Assembly: GCA_013115125.1 (NCBI GenBank)
Contig: JABANN010000540.1
Coordinates: 1-22,430, forward strand
DNA length: 22,430 nt
Source: Perkinsus olseni
Taxonomy: Eukaryota; Perkinsozoa; Perkinsida
Direction of reading: 5' to 3'
Shown: positions 9,501 to 17,424 of the stretch, piece by piece
How positions within the stretch are numbered: the first letter of the stretch is position 1
Layout: every line of letters starts with the position of its first letter
The notes under the pieces: model-generated
What the model was told of the DNA's origin: nothing
The model's database searches: none
Seen by the model: only the letters and a program-made list of their open reading frames with translations
Program-made: the position numbers and the translations under genes

Positions 9501-10472
9501 ATAAACACTTCCATACGACCCCTGACCCAATCGATATCTACCGAAAAACAGTCGACCGCAAAAACGACCGAACGCGAACGCCCAGGACTGAAGGGTTAAA
9601 GGAGTTTACCATACACGGGGTCGGCCCACGTGAGACGCTGCAACTCTCCGATTGCTCTGAAACTCCTGTGAGTTCTCTTCTTTCCGATCTTCCAGTATAA
9701 TACTCTTCACGGAAATTTCAGTAGTCCACTCCGATGAATGCAAAATTGCAGAAATTTCCAGTAATTTTCCGTCCAAAAAACCATTCAACGGTCATTGGCC
9801 CAATCACTGGTCCATGAGTTACTCAATGGATAGCAAGGAACTACTGCTAGACTGAACAGATGCCTCCTAAGGTTGGCCATGGGAGCTGGGGTCGTTCAGG
9901 AATTAAGAAGGGCATCACCGAGGAGGGCGTCGGTGGTGTTGAGGGCAGCAAGGGAGTTACCTATCTTACTAACCACCGCTCTTCCCGTTGCCGGAAAACT
10001 TCTCCTCATCTGCATCCGAGACTAATGTTTATCATTTTCACAAGACACCACTTGTCAAACGGGAAAGAACGACAAGTTGATGATCCGACACTCCTAGCCG
10101 TGGTAGGTTTCTGGCAACCCGTCGAAAAACTTTCACCAAAATTATCGCTTTTTGTTGTAAACACAATTCATCCGAATTTTCGCCTACCGCGGTCGCCTCG
10201 AGCCCGCTAGATAACCGTAGAGCACTTTTTCGTGATCCGAGAATGAAGACCACCAATGGCCACACTAATGAGCCCATCTCCCGGTATTACTTTGGCGAGA
10301 AATTTTCTGTTGCCGCGGCCAAGTCGGCATAGGGGTACTCGAGAGCGATTCTATTGAGATTGAGATCGGTGGGTATCGCCCCTCCTCCCCCTGTCGGTCT
10401 TGCCGTGAAGCCGCCACCGCTGGCAGCCGCTGCAACAGCGCCGCTAGGATATGCTCCGCCGCCGTGGGCCAT
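6553..10472 (-). CDS. Receptor-like/Pelle-type protein kinase with Pro-rich tail and UBA domain
   Basis: Fifteen exons (minus): 10291-10472, 9462-9537, 9263-9413, 9058-9191, 8729-8849, 8614-8668, 8441-8564, 8322-8387, 8094-8269, 7723-8043, 7471-7672, 7234-7425, 6993-7156, 6718-6950, 6553-6656. They sum to 2301 nt = 767 codons with every phase closing. N-terminus Gly/Ala-rich, then YADLAAATENFSPK, the juxtamembrane motif of plant RLK/Pelle kinases. P-loop LGQGSYGSV (64-72), VAIK Lys86, alpha-C in FREEVEVL (about 96-103), HRD Asp179 (FHRDIKSQN), DFG Asp197, GTIGYADPLY activation segment, VYSFGMVLLELLT, and RP near 310: all catalytic residues present, so likely active. Then Gln6, Pro runs and a low-complexity Gly/Pro region to about 620. 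A C-terminal UBA (about 733-766; SIGFPEDQIEEAV, ATNWIL) suggests ubiquitin binding. No signal peptide or transmembrane span, so cytoplasmic. The unusual part is the kinase-UBA pairing. Confidence 0.88.
6657..6717 (-). repeat. Kinase intron 14: T-arm intron, sense
   Basis: 61 nt, phase 1, donor GTGGGG. Contains AAAGGTCGCGGGTTCGAATC, i.e. a tRNA variable loop (AGGTC) plus T-arm, then a TATTTTATCAG acceptor in which the T-run doubles as the pyrimidine tract. Confidence 0.75.
7426..7470 (-). repeat. Kinase intron 11: T-arm intron, sense, in frame
   Basis: 45 nt: GTAGGCGCAGGTTCGATCCC, then GGC, GTGTCGC, A, TTTTT, CACCATCAG. T-stem GCAGG/CCGGC with an A-G mismatch at the middle pair. Length is a multiple of three and there is no stop, so retention would insert 15 residues. 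The T-arm string GCAGGTTCGATCCCGGC is identical (reverse strand) to the intron at 17460-17505 in another gene. Confidence 0.8.
7673..7722 (-). repeat. Kinase intron 10: T-arm intron, antisense
   Basis: 50 nt on the minus strand, starting GTAGGGAGAATCGAACCGGG. Read on the plus strand it gives AAAGGTCCCCGGTTCGATTC, a tRNA variable loop plus T-arm. So the tRNA-like unit runs opposite to the intron here. Confidence 0.8.
8044..8093 (-). repeat. Kinase intron 9: T-arm intron, sense
   Basis: 50 nt: GTAAGGCAGGGAGGTCCCCG, then GTTCGATCCCTGG, TTAGGGT, A, TTTTTACAG. Matches the order variable loop, T-arm, 7-nt acceptor strand, discriminator A, terminator. T-stem CCCGG/CCTGG mispairs at the middle position. 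Confidence 0.85.
8270..8321 (-). repeat. Kinase intron 8: degenerate T-arm intron, sense
   Basis: 52 nt, donor GTAAGG, acceptor TTTCTCAG. Core GCGGAGGTTCAATTCTCAGG differs from TTCGA at one position; GGGGCA and TTT follow. Shares the GTGTAAGG donor context with intron 9. Confidence 0.65.
8565..8613 (-). repeat. Kinase intron 6: GTATCTTAG family, reverse orientation
   Basis: 49 nt ending CATGATCGACCTTAG, followed by exon ATACTCC. Together CGACCTTAG/ATAC is the reverse complement (one mismatch) of GTATCTTAGGTCG seen in kinase intron 2 and at 14991. The splice acceptor falls inside the inverted terminal sequence. Confidence 0.75.
8669..8728 (-). repeat. Kinase intron 5: GTATCTTAG family
   Basis: 60 nt starting GTAGGTATCTTAGCTTCAAG and containing GTAAGATACGG, so GGTATCTTA and TAAGATAC form an internal inverted repeat. 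Aligns with the intron at 1117-1179 of an unrelated gene. Confidence 0.75.
9192..9262 (-). repeat. Kinase intron 3: T-arm intron
   Basis: 71 nt. The plus strand reads CCCAGGTTCGAACCCCGGC (T-stem CCAGG/CCCGG, middle pair A-C mismatch), followed by a GAGGAG-CTT-CTCCTC hairpin. GGTTCGAACC is itself palindromic; the T-stem fit favours the antisense orientation. Confidence 0.7.
9414..9461 (-). repeat. Kinase intron 2: GTATCTTAG family
   Basis: 48 nt, donor GTGAGC, containing GAGTATCTTAGGTCGATGC. The nine-base GTATCTTAG and following GTCGAT are shared with 14991-15006 and, inverted, with kinase intron 6. Confidence 0.7.
9538..10290 (-). other. Long first intron of the kinase gene
   Basis: 753 nt, ten times the usual intron here, between NFSPK and the P-loop exon; phase 2 closes exactly. 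On the opposite strand an open frame runs 9860-10210 (starts MPPKVGHGSWGRSG, 116 codons). I do not recognise it and see no splice support; it may be chance or an inserted sequence. No tRNA or inverted terminal repeat found. Confidence 0.5.
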
Positions 10473-11308
10473 GATGATGATGCTGACTCTGTTTCTTATT
10501 CGCCAATCAGTACAAGTGTAGTAAAGAAAATATTACAGGACTGACCGGCGGGCGACCAGAGGCAGTAGGAAGAATAAGGCAAACCTGTGGACGACATATT
10601 CACTCCCACTAGGGACCAACTCAAGGGCAACATCATCCTCTTTGTTATCATCATGAAAATACTTAACAACAAGAACACATTCAAGGTCATGGCACAGCAG
10701 TGGGGACATCAGGATAATGGGTGAACCTTGGATAGGGCCAGAGGAAGCCTCACCTCTCATCAAGTAGTAGTACAGAGGGGAGGTCCCAGCGGCAAGCGAC
10801 CGGTGGAGAAGACAGACGGGTAAGCGAGAATGAGCTGTCATCGTACCGAAATGGTGATTGCCGCCTGGTCCACGGATTCTGAACTCAGAAGTGATTCTGG
10901 AGTTGCAATTTGTGAATAAAACCAGTCCGAGAATTGATTCTGAGTTTCACAATTACTTTACTAGGCAGTACCCTTTTCAAAGGCTCATCATCGCAACAGG
11001 GTGAGCGGCGAGACGATCTCCGTTAGTACTCTGATGCTGCTTTTATGCTACTCAGCCGTTATCAACCGTTACAAGACCTTGTTAAAACCTCGACTCACTT
11101 TGCCTTCACCTCACAGGCAATTACCGAGGACGCGCCGAATTACCGTTGGTCGGAACTCTCTTTCCTGGCTCATCGATCATCACCCGACGACACATGCCGG
11201 CTAGCTGGACTTGATATTGGATTTGCATTGATGGCATCCCTCCATACCTGCAACGACCCAAGCAGTTGACTTTCTCAAAGAGAAGATTGATGGATTAAAA
11301 TCATTTTC
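10473..11308. other. Region 5' of the kinase gene
   Basis: Minus-strand open frames at 10533-10841 could be 5'-UTR exons or an N-terminal extension of the kinase, but no convincing join to the ATG at 10472 was found. From 10860 to 11308 I see nothing assignable. Confidence 0.4.
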
Positions 11309-11718
11309 CTAAGGAGAATGTCATTTTCCTAAGGAAGAAATCTCGCTCGCCCTCGACACTTTTCTAAGGAGACTTTGCACTTTTCTAAGGAGACTTTGCA
11401 CCTTCCTAAGGAGGTTTTGCACCTTCCTAAGGAGATTTTGCACTTTTCTAAGGACGCTTCCCGCGCGTAACTACCACCTCTTACACGCCGCAGCCTTCGG
11501 GTTTTTGGTGAAGGTCGCCCGAAGGGCCACCTTAGCCGGGTTTCGGGTTCACGGGGGTTACGGTCTGTACTCCACTAGGTCTTGGTTTTTTCATTTTTAA
11601 CGCCTACCAGCCGAAGTAACTTTTAGTCGCTGTCTTGTGCGCGCCCGTGCGGCACGACGCGCCGGCGTATTTTCGGGCGAGCGAGATTTCTTCCTTAGGA
11701 AAATAACATTCTCCTTAG
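11309..11718. mobile_element. Non-autonomous DNA element (MITE-like) with about 45-bp terminal inverted repeats
   Basis: Left end CTAAGGAGAATGTCATTTTC continuing to about 11352; right end (reverse complement of 11718 inward) CTAAGGAGAATGTTATTTTC continuing the same way through AAGAAATCTCGCTCGCCC, with only one visible mismatch. Inside the left end are five 21-nt tandem units (11357-11461), each containing CTAAGGA, the terminal motif. The centre (about 11462-11670) is GC-rich and non-coding; no transposase. The flanks ATTTTC and ATTTCT are similar but not an exact target duplication. Near-identical ends suggest a fairly young insertion. Confidence 0.85.
11357..11461 (+). repeat. Five 21-nt tandem repeats within the mobile element
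   Basis: Unit CACTTTTCTAAGGAGACTTTG; units 1 and 2 are identical, 3 and 4 carry CACCTTCCTAAGGAG, and 5 has decayed at its end. Each repeats the CTAAGGA of the terminal inverted repeat, possibly an array of transposase-binding sites. Confidence 0.85.
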
Positions 11719-14425
11719 ATTTCTGCAATTCACCAGATTGATGTGCTGCAGCACGTTGAGGAAATGCAAGTCAAGACAAGTTTGCAAGAGTAAGCGCAAC
11801 CATTGATCGAACTTTTCGTTAAGTGCGACTAGAGATTTGCCGTATCTTTAGGTTGGTTCTTAGCGGATACAGAATGAAAGATTTTATCGGTCGTAACCAT
11901 CTATCTCAAGCCGCTCGCGTTAAGCGGGCTCGTGAACATCAAGCGCCCTAAACTCGATCAGCTCGTCATCTAAAGGCCCGCCCCATCACGTTGTTGTCGA
12001 AGCGTGGGCTTTCAACAACAATATCTTCCCTCCTTGCGGGTGGCTAGTTCCGATACATCTCTACCGGTGAATGTCCTAGTCGCTTGAGGACCTCCTGAGT
12101 CGAAATGGCCGCATTCGCTCGGTCGAGTTTTGGCTCGGCAAGGAAATCTGGGTAACCCAAAAAATTATAGTATCAGTGAGTCTGAGAATGCACGAAAACA
12201 ACGTTGATCGTTGATAGCAAGTGGACCAATAATTTTACTATGGTGCTGCAAATTTTGTAGCTGCCTAGGGGCTCCAGAAGGGCTCCCACTCTCGCCAACT
12301 CACGGTAGGCTCGCCGTCGACCGGAACCTTGGGAAAAATCCAGACCACGGCCCTGCTTCTGTGGGATGAGTTCCACGTTATTTTTAGGTAACGAAGGGGC
12401 ATCAGGTGACTTTGGTAAACTTATTGAAGGAAGATGGGCTTCGGAACATTCGCTAAGGAAGCAGGATTTTTGATAACCAGATTGGGTTTCTTCCGGTGTC
12501 CGGAAATTCTTGCCTGAGGAATTGGCCCAGGTTAGACCTACCGCGTCGCCCGATAGAAAAATTACGATCTTCGCTTTAGCTCGGTCGGGTCCTTAATTTC
12601 ATTTTCAATCCGACTTCCCCATCGCGGACGTGCTTTACGTCGGAAACTCGTTCTCTCGTCTGTGGAGAGACTGGCTGATTGAGAACGCAGCTCCCGTGTT
12701 TTGCCATCGGGAATCCGATATTTTTCTCTGTTGTCTTCTCATCATCCCCCACCCAGTCTCACTGTAGCTTCCTATGGGAGCAAGAAAGGTTCAGCGACAT
12801 AATCATTACACGACGCCCCTCTCATTCCCGTGGTCTCGTCAGACATGAAAGCCTCCAGTCCTGAATCATTGTGCGTAGCTATGAGTTTATCATCGCCTGC
12901 CACACCGCAGCGACAGAACAGTGAGCCGTGCAGGGGGAGTCAGAAGGATCGACGTTCTTGGCGCCTCCGCCATATATAGATTAATTTGGGACCATGGTTG
13001 TTGGAAGCTTCGACCTGGGATTCCTGTTTTCCCGATTCGCCTGTTCTCGTCCTGTTCTCGTCGTTCGAGAGTGTTTGTAGTTGAACCACCGCTGACCAGG
13101 CATCAAACGAAGAGAGGCTTCGTCCTCCGTTCGTACGGTCTCACAATGTCGTCTCCCCGGCAGGTTAGCAAGGTTTGCGGCTCGACGCCTGGTGTGGGTA
13201 CCTTCTCGTCATTGCCCGCCTCGTTGTTAGCAGCTGCCGATAACCCGTTGGCCTTTACAATGCCTCGAGCTCGGTGGTTTTCCCACTCTCAATCAGATCC
13301 TTCAATCCTCACCATCATGCCATTCGGTCGTTCGACGCACTTCCTATGAATCGCTATGATGGGTTGTGCTGGATGGCTGATGTGTCTATCCACCCTGAGA
13401 CGTTTGCGGACCATTCTGGCCGAGAGAGTCGGACCGCAATCACGTTCTCTATAGTCTCCTGTTCTCCAGATTGCCCGTGCCGATTGTGTGGAATCAACGG
13501 TTGAGCATGTATCCGGGAGAAACACGAAATTCAAATTCCTCCGCAAGTTGGTTGTCGCGGAAACATAGATTTCACGTTGATAATTGACGCCGAAAAATTA
13601 GGGGAAATTGGGCTGAAGATCGAGGCTCTCTTGTGCTGCCGCGTTGGTGCATCATTCTGAAATTATTGGTAACCTTCGTCTCTGTCGATCTTCGAGCGTC
13701 TCTTGACCGGGTCAGGTGTATGGTCCACCATGGTCGTCGCGATTCTTAAGCTTCTCAGCCTCATCGATTATCGTCCCTAGTGTAACCGACGTCGTCTCCC
13801 CTTCCAAGTTGTCGTTCCCTTTTTCTCCGCCAATGATTCCCTCATCCCCAGGAGGAGCATCGACCCCTCGGCATTTCAGTAAACTGGAAGTTAGAAAGAT
13901 GTTGCACCCGCGGATTGACAGAGCTCCGATAGCGAAGGTGGAGAAGTTGGTAGCTTCCCGAGCCAGCAGTGGCAAGGAGAAGTGAGGGTTTCGCATTCTC
14001 CTATCTTAGTCGTCTTCAGCGCTCGAAAGTCTCATTTCAGCAGGCTTCCCGCTTTGTGTCGACCGTCCCCGTTTTGTGGGTGGAAGAAAATCCAGCGAGA
14101 AATTAAACACGCTGAGATCGCGGCGGAGCGAAGAGAGACGGAAAGGGTAACAAGCCCTGGAATGGCGCGCCGCCAGGGAGAATTTAGTATCGACTCTGGA
14201 GGGCAGAAACCTTGCTCGGGCGATCTGTCTTCCTTGTGAGCTCGGGAAATCGACTTAGGTGGAAATGGAGTTTTCCACATACAGAAGCTTCGTCGGCATA
14301 GCCATGCGTTTCGTGATTGAGCCTTTCCGCTGGGCGAAATTGGCTTAGCGGAGCGATGCGAAATATCAAAGAGAATCGCCATTCTCGACCGCCTGTTCGG
14401 TCGCAGGCGCGCAGTTCACGCGTCG
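11719..14425. other. Gene-poor stretch without assignable genes
   Basis: Short open frames exist on both strands but none joins convincingly. The best candidates are 13274-13504 plus (contains NRYDGLCWMADVSIHPETFA) and 13712-13996 minus (a hydrophobic stretch followed by an acidic tail). Both are unrecognised and could be chance. GTTGAGGAAATGCAAG at 11756-11771 resembles the intron-element word. Otherwise I see nothing. Confidence 0.4.
13712..13996 (-). CDS. Possible exon of an unknown protein
   Basis: Uninterrupted frame of 94 codons: FSTFAIGALSIRGCNIFLTS (mildly hydrophobic), then an acidic Gly/Glu-rich tail (GGEKGNDNLEGETTS, IIDEAEKLKNRDD) and a stop. The opposite strand is also open over 13716-13985 with a Ser/Pro-rich product, so the strand is not certain. 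Not recognised. Confidence 0.25.
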   Translation of the reverse strand: MRNPHFSLPLLAREATNFSTFAIGALSIRGCNIFLTSSLLKCRGVDAPPGDEGIIGGEKGNDNLEGETTSVTLGTIIDEAEKLKNRDDHGGPYT

Positions 14426-15099
14426 TTGTCTCAGCGGTCGAAGCCTCCACGGTTTTTGAACCGGCCATGCCTGGGACCTCCTGGTGGTGAGAAATCTGAC
14501 AGCTGGAATTATCATGGAAATTTTTCTGCCTTAGATGTTTCTCGGGCGGCCGCCCGTCAAGCGCCTCGGAAATTCTTCCCGAATCTCACAGTGCATCAGC
14601 ATAAGTTCAGGGAAGAAAACAAGAGCCTTTGGCTGGGGAAAGAGCTTCACTTTGATCTCCTGTGAAAAAATCGATCACTCGGGCGCGCGCTTTGTTCCAT
14701 GCTGGTCGTACTACTTGGTGGCGAGCACGAGTCGAGTTTGTTAGCGATTGGGTGGGTATGTTTTAGCGGGTGGAGTTTTCTGCAGTGGATTGATTGAAAT
14801 CGATCGCGCGATCGATTTCAAGGCTTCCTGGTCGCAGATTTTGATGGCTCGCAGATACTCAACGGAATGGGGACGGAAATCATTCTGGGAATCGACGATT
14901 CCGGAAGTTTCCTAGCGGACCACCAAGGGCGGAAAAGATGGCCCGGAGTTGGATGTTCCGGGGGGCTGAAATAAGGAGCCAAGCCATGTGGGTATCTTAG
15001 GTCGATCACGGCAGACGATGGTTAAGTAAGATTATCTTACTAAGATACCATCTCTTTCAAGTGTCCGGGTGGTGCTCCTTTTATGGGAGCTCACTGTGA
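14426..15099 (+). CDS. Probable multi-exon gene, function unknown, model incomplete
   Basis: An open frame to 14661 encodes a Pro/Arg/Lys-rich segment (GNFSALDVSRAAARQAPRKF, then FREENKSLWLGKELHFDLL). It joins in phase to exon 14855 (LYSTEWGRKSFWESTIPE) across an intron 14662-14854 that holds a 28-bp palindrome. A final part (AEKMARSWMFRGAEIRSQAI, then YHLFQVSGWCSFYG, stop 15097-15099) is split by a clean 57-nt intron, 14988-15044. The link between the middle and last parts (near 14900-14915) is unresolved, and the 5' exon may lie upstream. Not recognised. Confidence 0.35.
14794..14821. repeat. Perfect 28-bp palindrome
   Basis: TTGAAATCGATCGC and its exact reverse complement abut without spacer. 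A shorter imperfect version, ATCGATCGCGTGATCGAT, lies at about 17808-17826 in an intron of another gene. Confidence 0.9.
14988..15044 (+). repeat. GTATCTTAG-family intron with 10-bp inverted ends
   Basis: GGTATCTTAG starts at 14991 and CTAAGATACC ends at 15050, an exact 10-bp inverted repeat. The acceptor CTAAG cuts inside the right repeat, leaving ATACC in the exon. Also shares GTATCTTAGGTCGAT with kinase introns 2 and 6. Confidence 0.8.
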
Positions 15100-15299
15100 G
15101 GTCGCCTAAGAGTCTTACCGGCGCTTATCGATAGACACCCTCATGCCATTAGAAGGCCTCATTCAGGTCACTGATACAGTTGAAGCCGCTTCAACTTTGC
15201 TCCAGTGAAGCATGCTTCGGAATACGATCGCGCACAGCAGAGATTTCCCGGAGAGAATCTTTTGGGTCAATGAAGGGGTTTATTACTGATGATTGAAAG
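15100..15299. other. Intergenic, upstream of the membrane protein gene
   Basis: Separates the stop at 15099 from the ATG at 15300. Presumably holds the promoter; I see no recognisable element. Confidence 0.5.
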
Positions 15300-17214
15300 A
15301 TGGCGGATAAGTCAACTCACAGCAAAGATTTTGCCGCTGTCTCCCGTACCGTCGTCCGATTCGCAAAAAAAATTCATGATGCCCCCCCCCCTTCCCAGTA
15401 AGGATTCTGGAGTAAGCTTGTGGAGGGATAGTCGTGGGAGTATGACAAAATAGGGCCAAGCCAGGCGTTATTCACAACCCGAAATTTTTGATTTTTTTCA
15501 GCCAATATTCTTCATTTTATTTCCCTATAATTAATTTCGGCTGCTTGGCACTGGCACTGGCAATCATTGCCGCACCAGTCGAGGGATATCTTCGACGAGC
15601 GTCACTGCGCCACGAAATTATGGCGGGGTCGCCGTTTGATTATGCGCAAAAAGTGACCAGTACTGTTGCAGAGACGGCATCGGACCACGTCCTCGAGCCT
15701 GTTCAGAAGGAATTCGCGGGTAGGAAATAATTTTGTGGCGCGGTGACGATATTTTTTGCCCTCAGGCGAGCCGCAGGTGTCCGCTCCTGAATGCCCGGGA
15801 GAATCTAGTGAGGATAATTTCGTGGCGCGTGACGCTGCTTGATCGTCTTTCATACAGGCAAGCCATGCATCGTCGGCGATGCCTCTACTTCATCCGAGTC
15901 ATCAGCAGCAGCTACCGCTGCAGTAGACGACGGAAATAGCAAGTAAGGGCGTTCAGCTCGTCACGGGGAAGTTATAGAAACCTGCCTGAGGTCGAAATTG
16001 TGTATCATCTGGGCATCGGTGGTGACACTTGTCATTGGCATTTTAGAAATTGAAATGATTTTTTTCCGCGAAAAGTCCAAGAAAATGGAGAACTTTTCCT
16101 TCTCGCCCGATCGCCCGTCCCATCTCGTATCTTGCAGGATGATCATGTATATCGTTGGTGGTACTTTTGGTGTTATCGTCATCGGAAGCATACTAATGAA
16201 GTATCAGGCGTTGGGAGAGTACACTTCCTTCTGGGCACGTATCCTGGCACTGGGCCTGGCAGGAGCATCCGGAGGCTTCGGCGCCGTGCAGTACAGGTAA
16301 TGAGGTGGATGCCGAATGAGGACCTTTTGCAGCTGTGAAATAACGTATGGAAATATGATAGTAATTTTGGAATTTTTTTCCTTGGAAATTTTTCTGTAAT
16401 GTGCGAGGCCCTGCTTTGCGACCAAGTGAAGTGAGCAGAAATCATTAGCACATCTTTTTCGTAAATAAGTCGCGAAAAAATCGTGATTCTCGGACCACAG
16501 CATGTTTCTGGTGGATGTTATCTATATTGTGGTGAGAACAAATTTTAATATTCAGAAGAATTTAAGAATAATTTCTACGCTCGACTCTGAGAAGAAAAAA
16601 CCCGTAAAAATTTCCTCATCTCAACGTCAACCGAAATTGAGTATCTTGTACTTTGGTCCATCTCCCTCCCCTCAGCCTCTACAACAACTTGGCCTGTCGT
16701 AATTTCACCGCTCTCGGCTACGGCGACTGTCCGGCACTTTTGGCGATTTACGTTATGTGGGGGATGGCGGTCTTCCATCTGGCCTTCAACTTGCCCTTCT
16801 TGCTCGTCTCCCTCAATAGGATGGCAGCTTGGTGAGTTGGAGCGTTGAGAAATTGTAAGATTGCAAGATTTGGCTTCCTCCCAGGTACGCCAAATTTGGC
16901 CTTATGTCTCAAGCATCAGTGTACGTATCTTGAAATCTTGGAGGTTCTTGCAATTTCTCAACGTTCTTAGATACTTCACGGCAAACAGCGCGGCAGTGGC
17001 TACAATTAAATACGCGGGCGGGGACATAATCACTCTGGGAATCGTCGCAGGCGGACTTGTTGGTACCTCGCTTCGACCTCGGATACGTCTCGTGAACTTC
17101 CCCTCTCCTTCAGTTGCCATTATGTTCCTGATGGCGTGGTTCCAAGGGGAGGACGGAGTTATTAAGAGAATTATCGATAAGGCTGAAGACGCTGTAATAC
17201 ACGGGAAGATTTGA
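15300..17214 (+). CDS. Multi-pass membrane protein, 328 aa, family unknown
   Basis: Nine exons: 15300-15397, 15502-15719, 15766-15807, 15858-15942, 16138-16296, 16676-16831, 16885-16920 (36 nt), 16971-17062, 17114-17214; 987 nt with all phases closing. N-terminus MADKSTHSKDFAAVSRTVVR. A first hydrophobic span, INFGCLALALAIIAAPVEGY; an acidic/Ser-Ala-rich loop; then spans MIMYIVGGTFGVIVIGSILM, ARILALGLAGASGGFGAV, CPALLAIYVMWGMAVFHLAF, GGDIITLGIVAGGLVVAIMF. A short basic/acidic C-terminal helix follows (GVIKRIIDKAEDAVIHGKI). Small-residue-rich helices suggest tight packing, as in carriers or assembly factors, but I recognise no family. It sits head-to-tail with the small gene at 17425. The 36-nt exon 7 lies between two introns that carry the same element in opposite orientations. 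Confidence 0.78.
15720..15765 (+). repeat. Intron with GTGGCGCG-GTGACG repeat
   Basis: 46 nt, starts GTAGGAAATAATTTTGTGGC and continues GCGGTGACG. Closely similar to the next intron (15808-15857). The reverse complement of the same unit lies in exon 2 at 15601-15620. Confidence 0.7.
15808..15857 (+). repeat. Intron with GTGGCGCGTGACG repeat
   Basis: 50 nt, contains AATTTCGTGGCGCGTGACG at 15816-15834. This 19-mer is identical to coding sequence in kinase exon 14 (6919-6937, minus), and both would read NFVARD. Confidence 0.75.
16832..16884 (+). repeat. Intron with GTTGAGAAATTG element, forward
   Basis: Contains GCGTTGAGAAATTGTAAGAT then TGCAAGAT. The reverse complement of this element forms the end of the next intron (16921-16970), 36 nt away across a tiny exon. 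Confidence 0.7.
16921..16970 (+). repeat. Intron with GTTGAGAAATTG element, reverse, ending CTTAG/ATAC
   Basis: GTACGTATCTTGAAATCTTG at the start and CTTGCAATTTCTCAACGTTC then TTAG at the end, with ATAC beginning the exon. Combines the GTTGAG word (inverted) with a GTATCTT...CTTAG-ATAC terminal pairing. Confidence 0.7.
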
Positions 17215-17424
17215 TTTGTTTCGCGCAGCCTCTCACCTTCCTCACCTCTTCTCAACTTTCTTTGTCTTTCACCGTGGGTCAAAGGCACCATGGGTAAGCC
17301 TTCAGTGGGAAGAAGTCAGTGCTTTGGGAATACTCTTGTTTCTGAGAAATGTGTCGTAGGAAATTTCTCTTCTAAAGGTGGAGGATTCCGTAGTTTTTCG
17401 TCGTAGGTGAGAGCAGCGAGCAAG

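Noticed and set aside
11462-11670. Structural RNA in the GC-rich centre of the mobile element
   Set aside because: Local inverted repeats exist, but no recognisable rRNA, tRNA or snRNA motif was seen.
15998-16137. Coding extension before exon 5 of the membrane protein gene
   Set aside because: It is open in frame, but exon 4 to exon 5 joins exactly in phase with a canonical donor and acceptor; the segment is best read as intron, though retention is possible.
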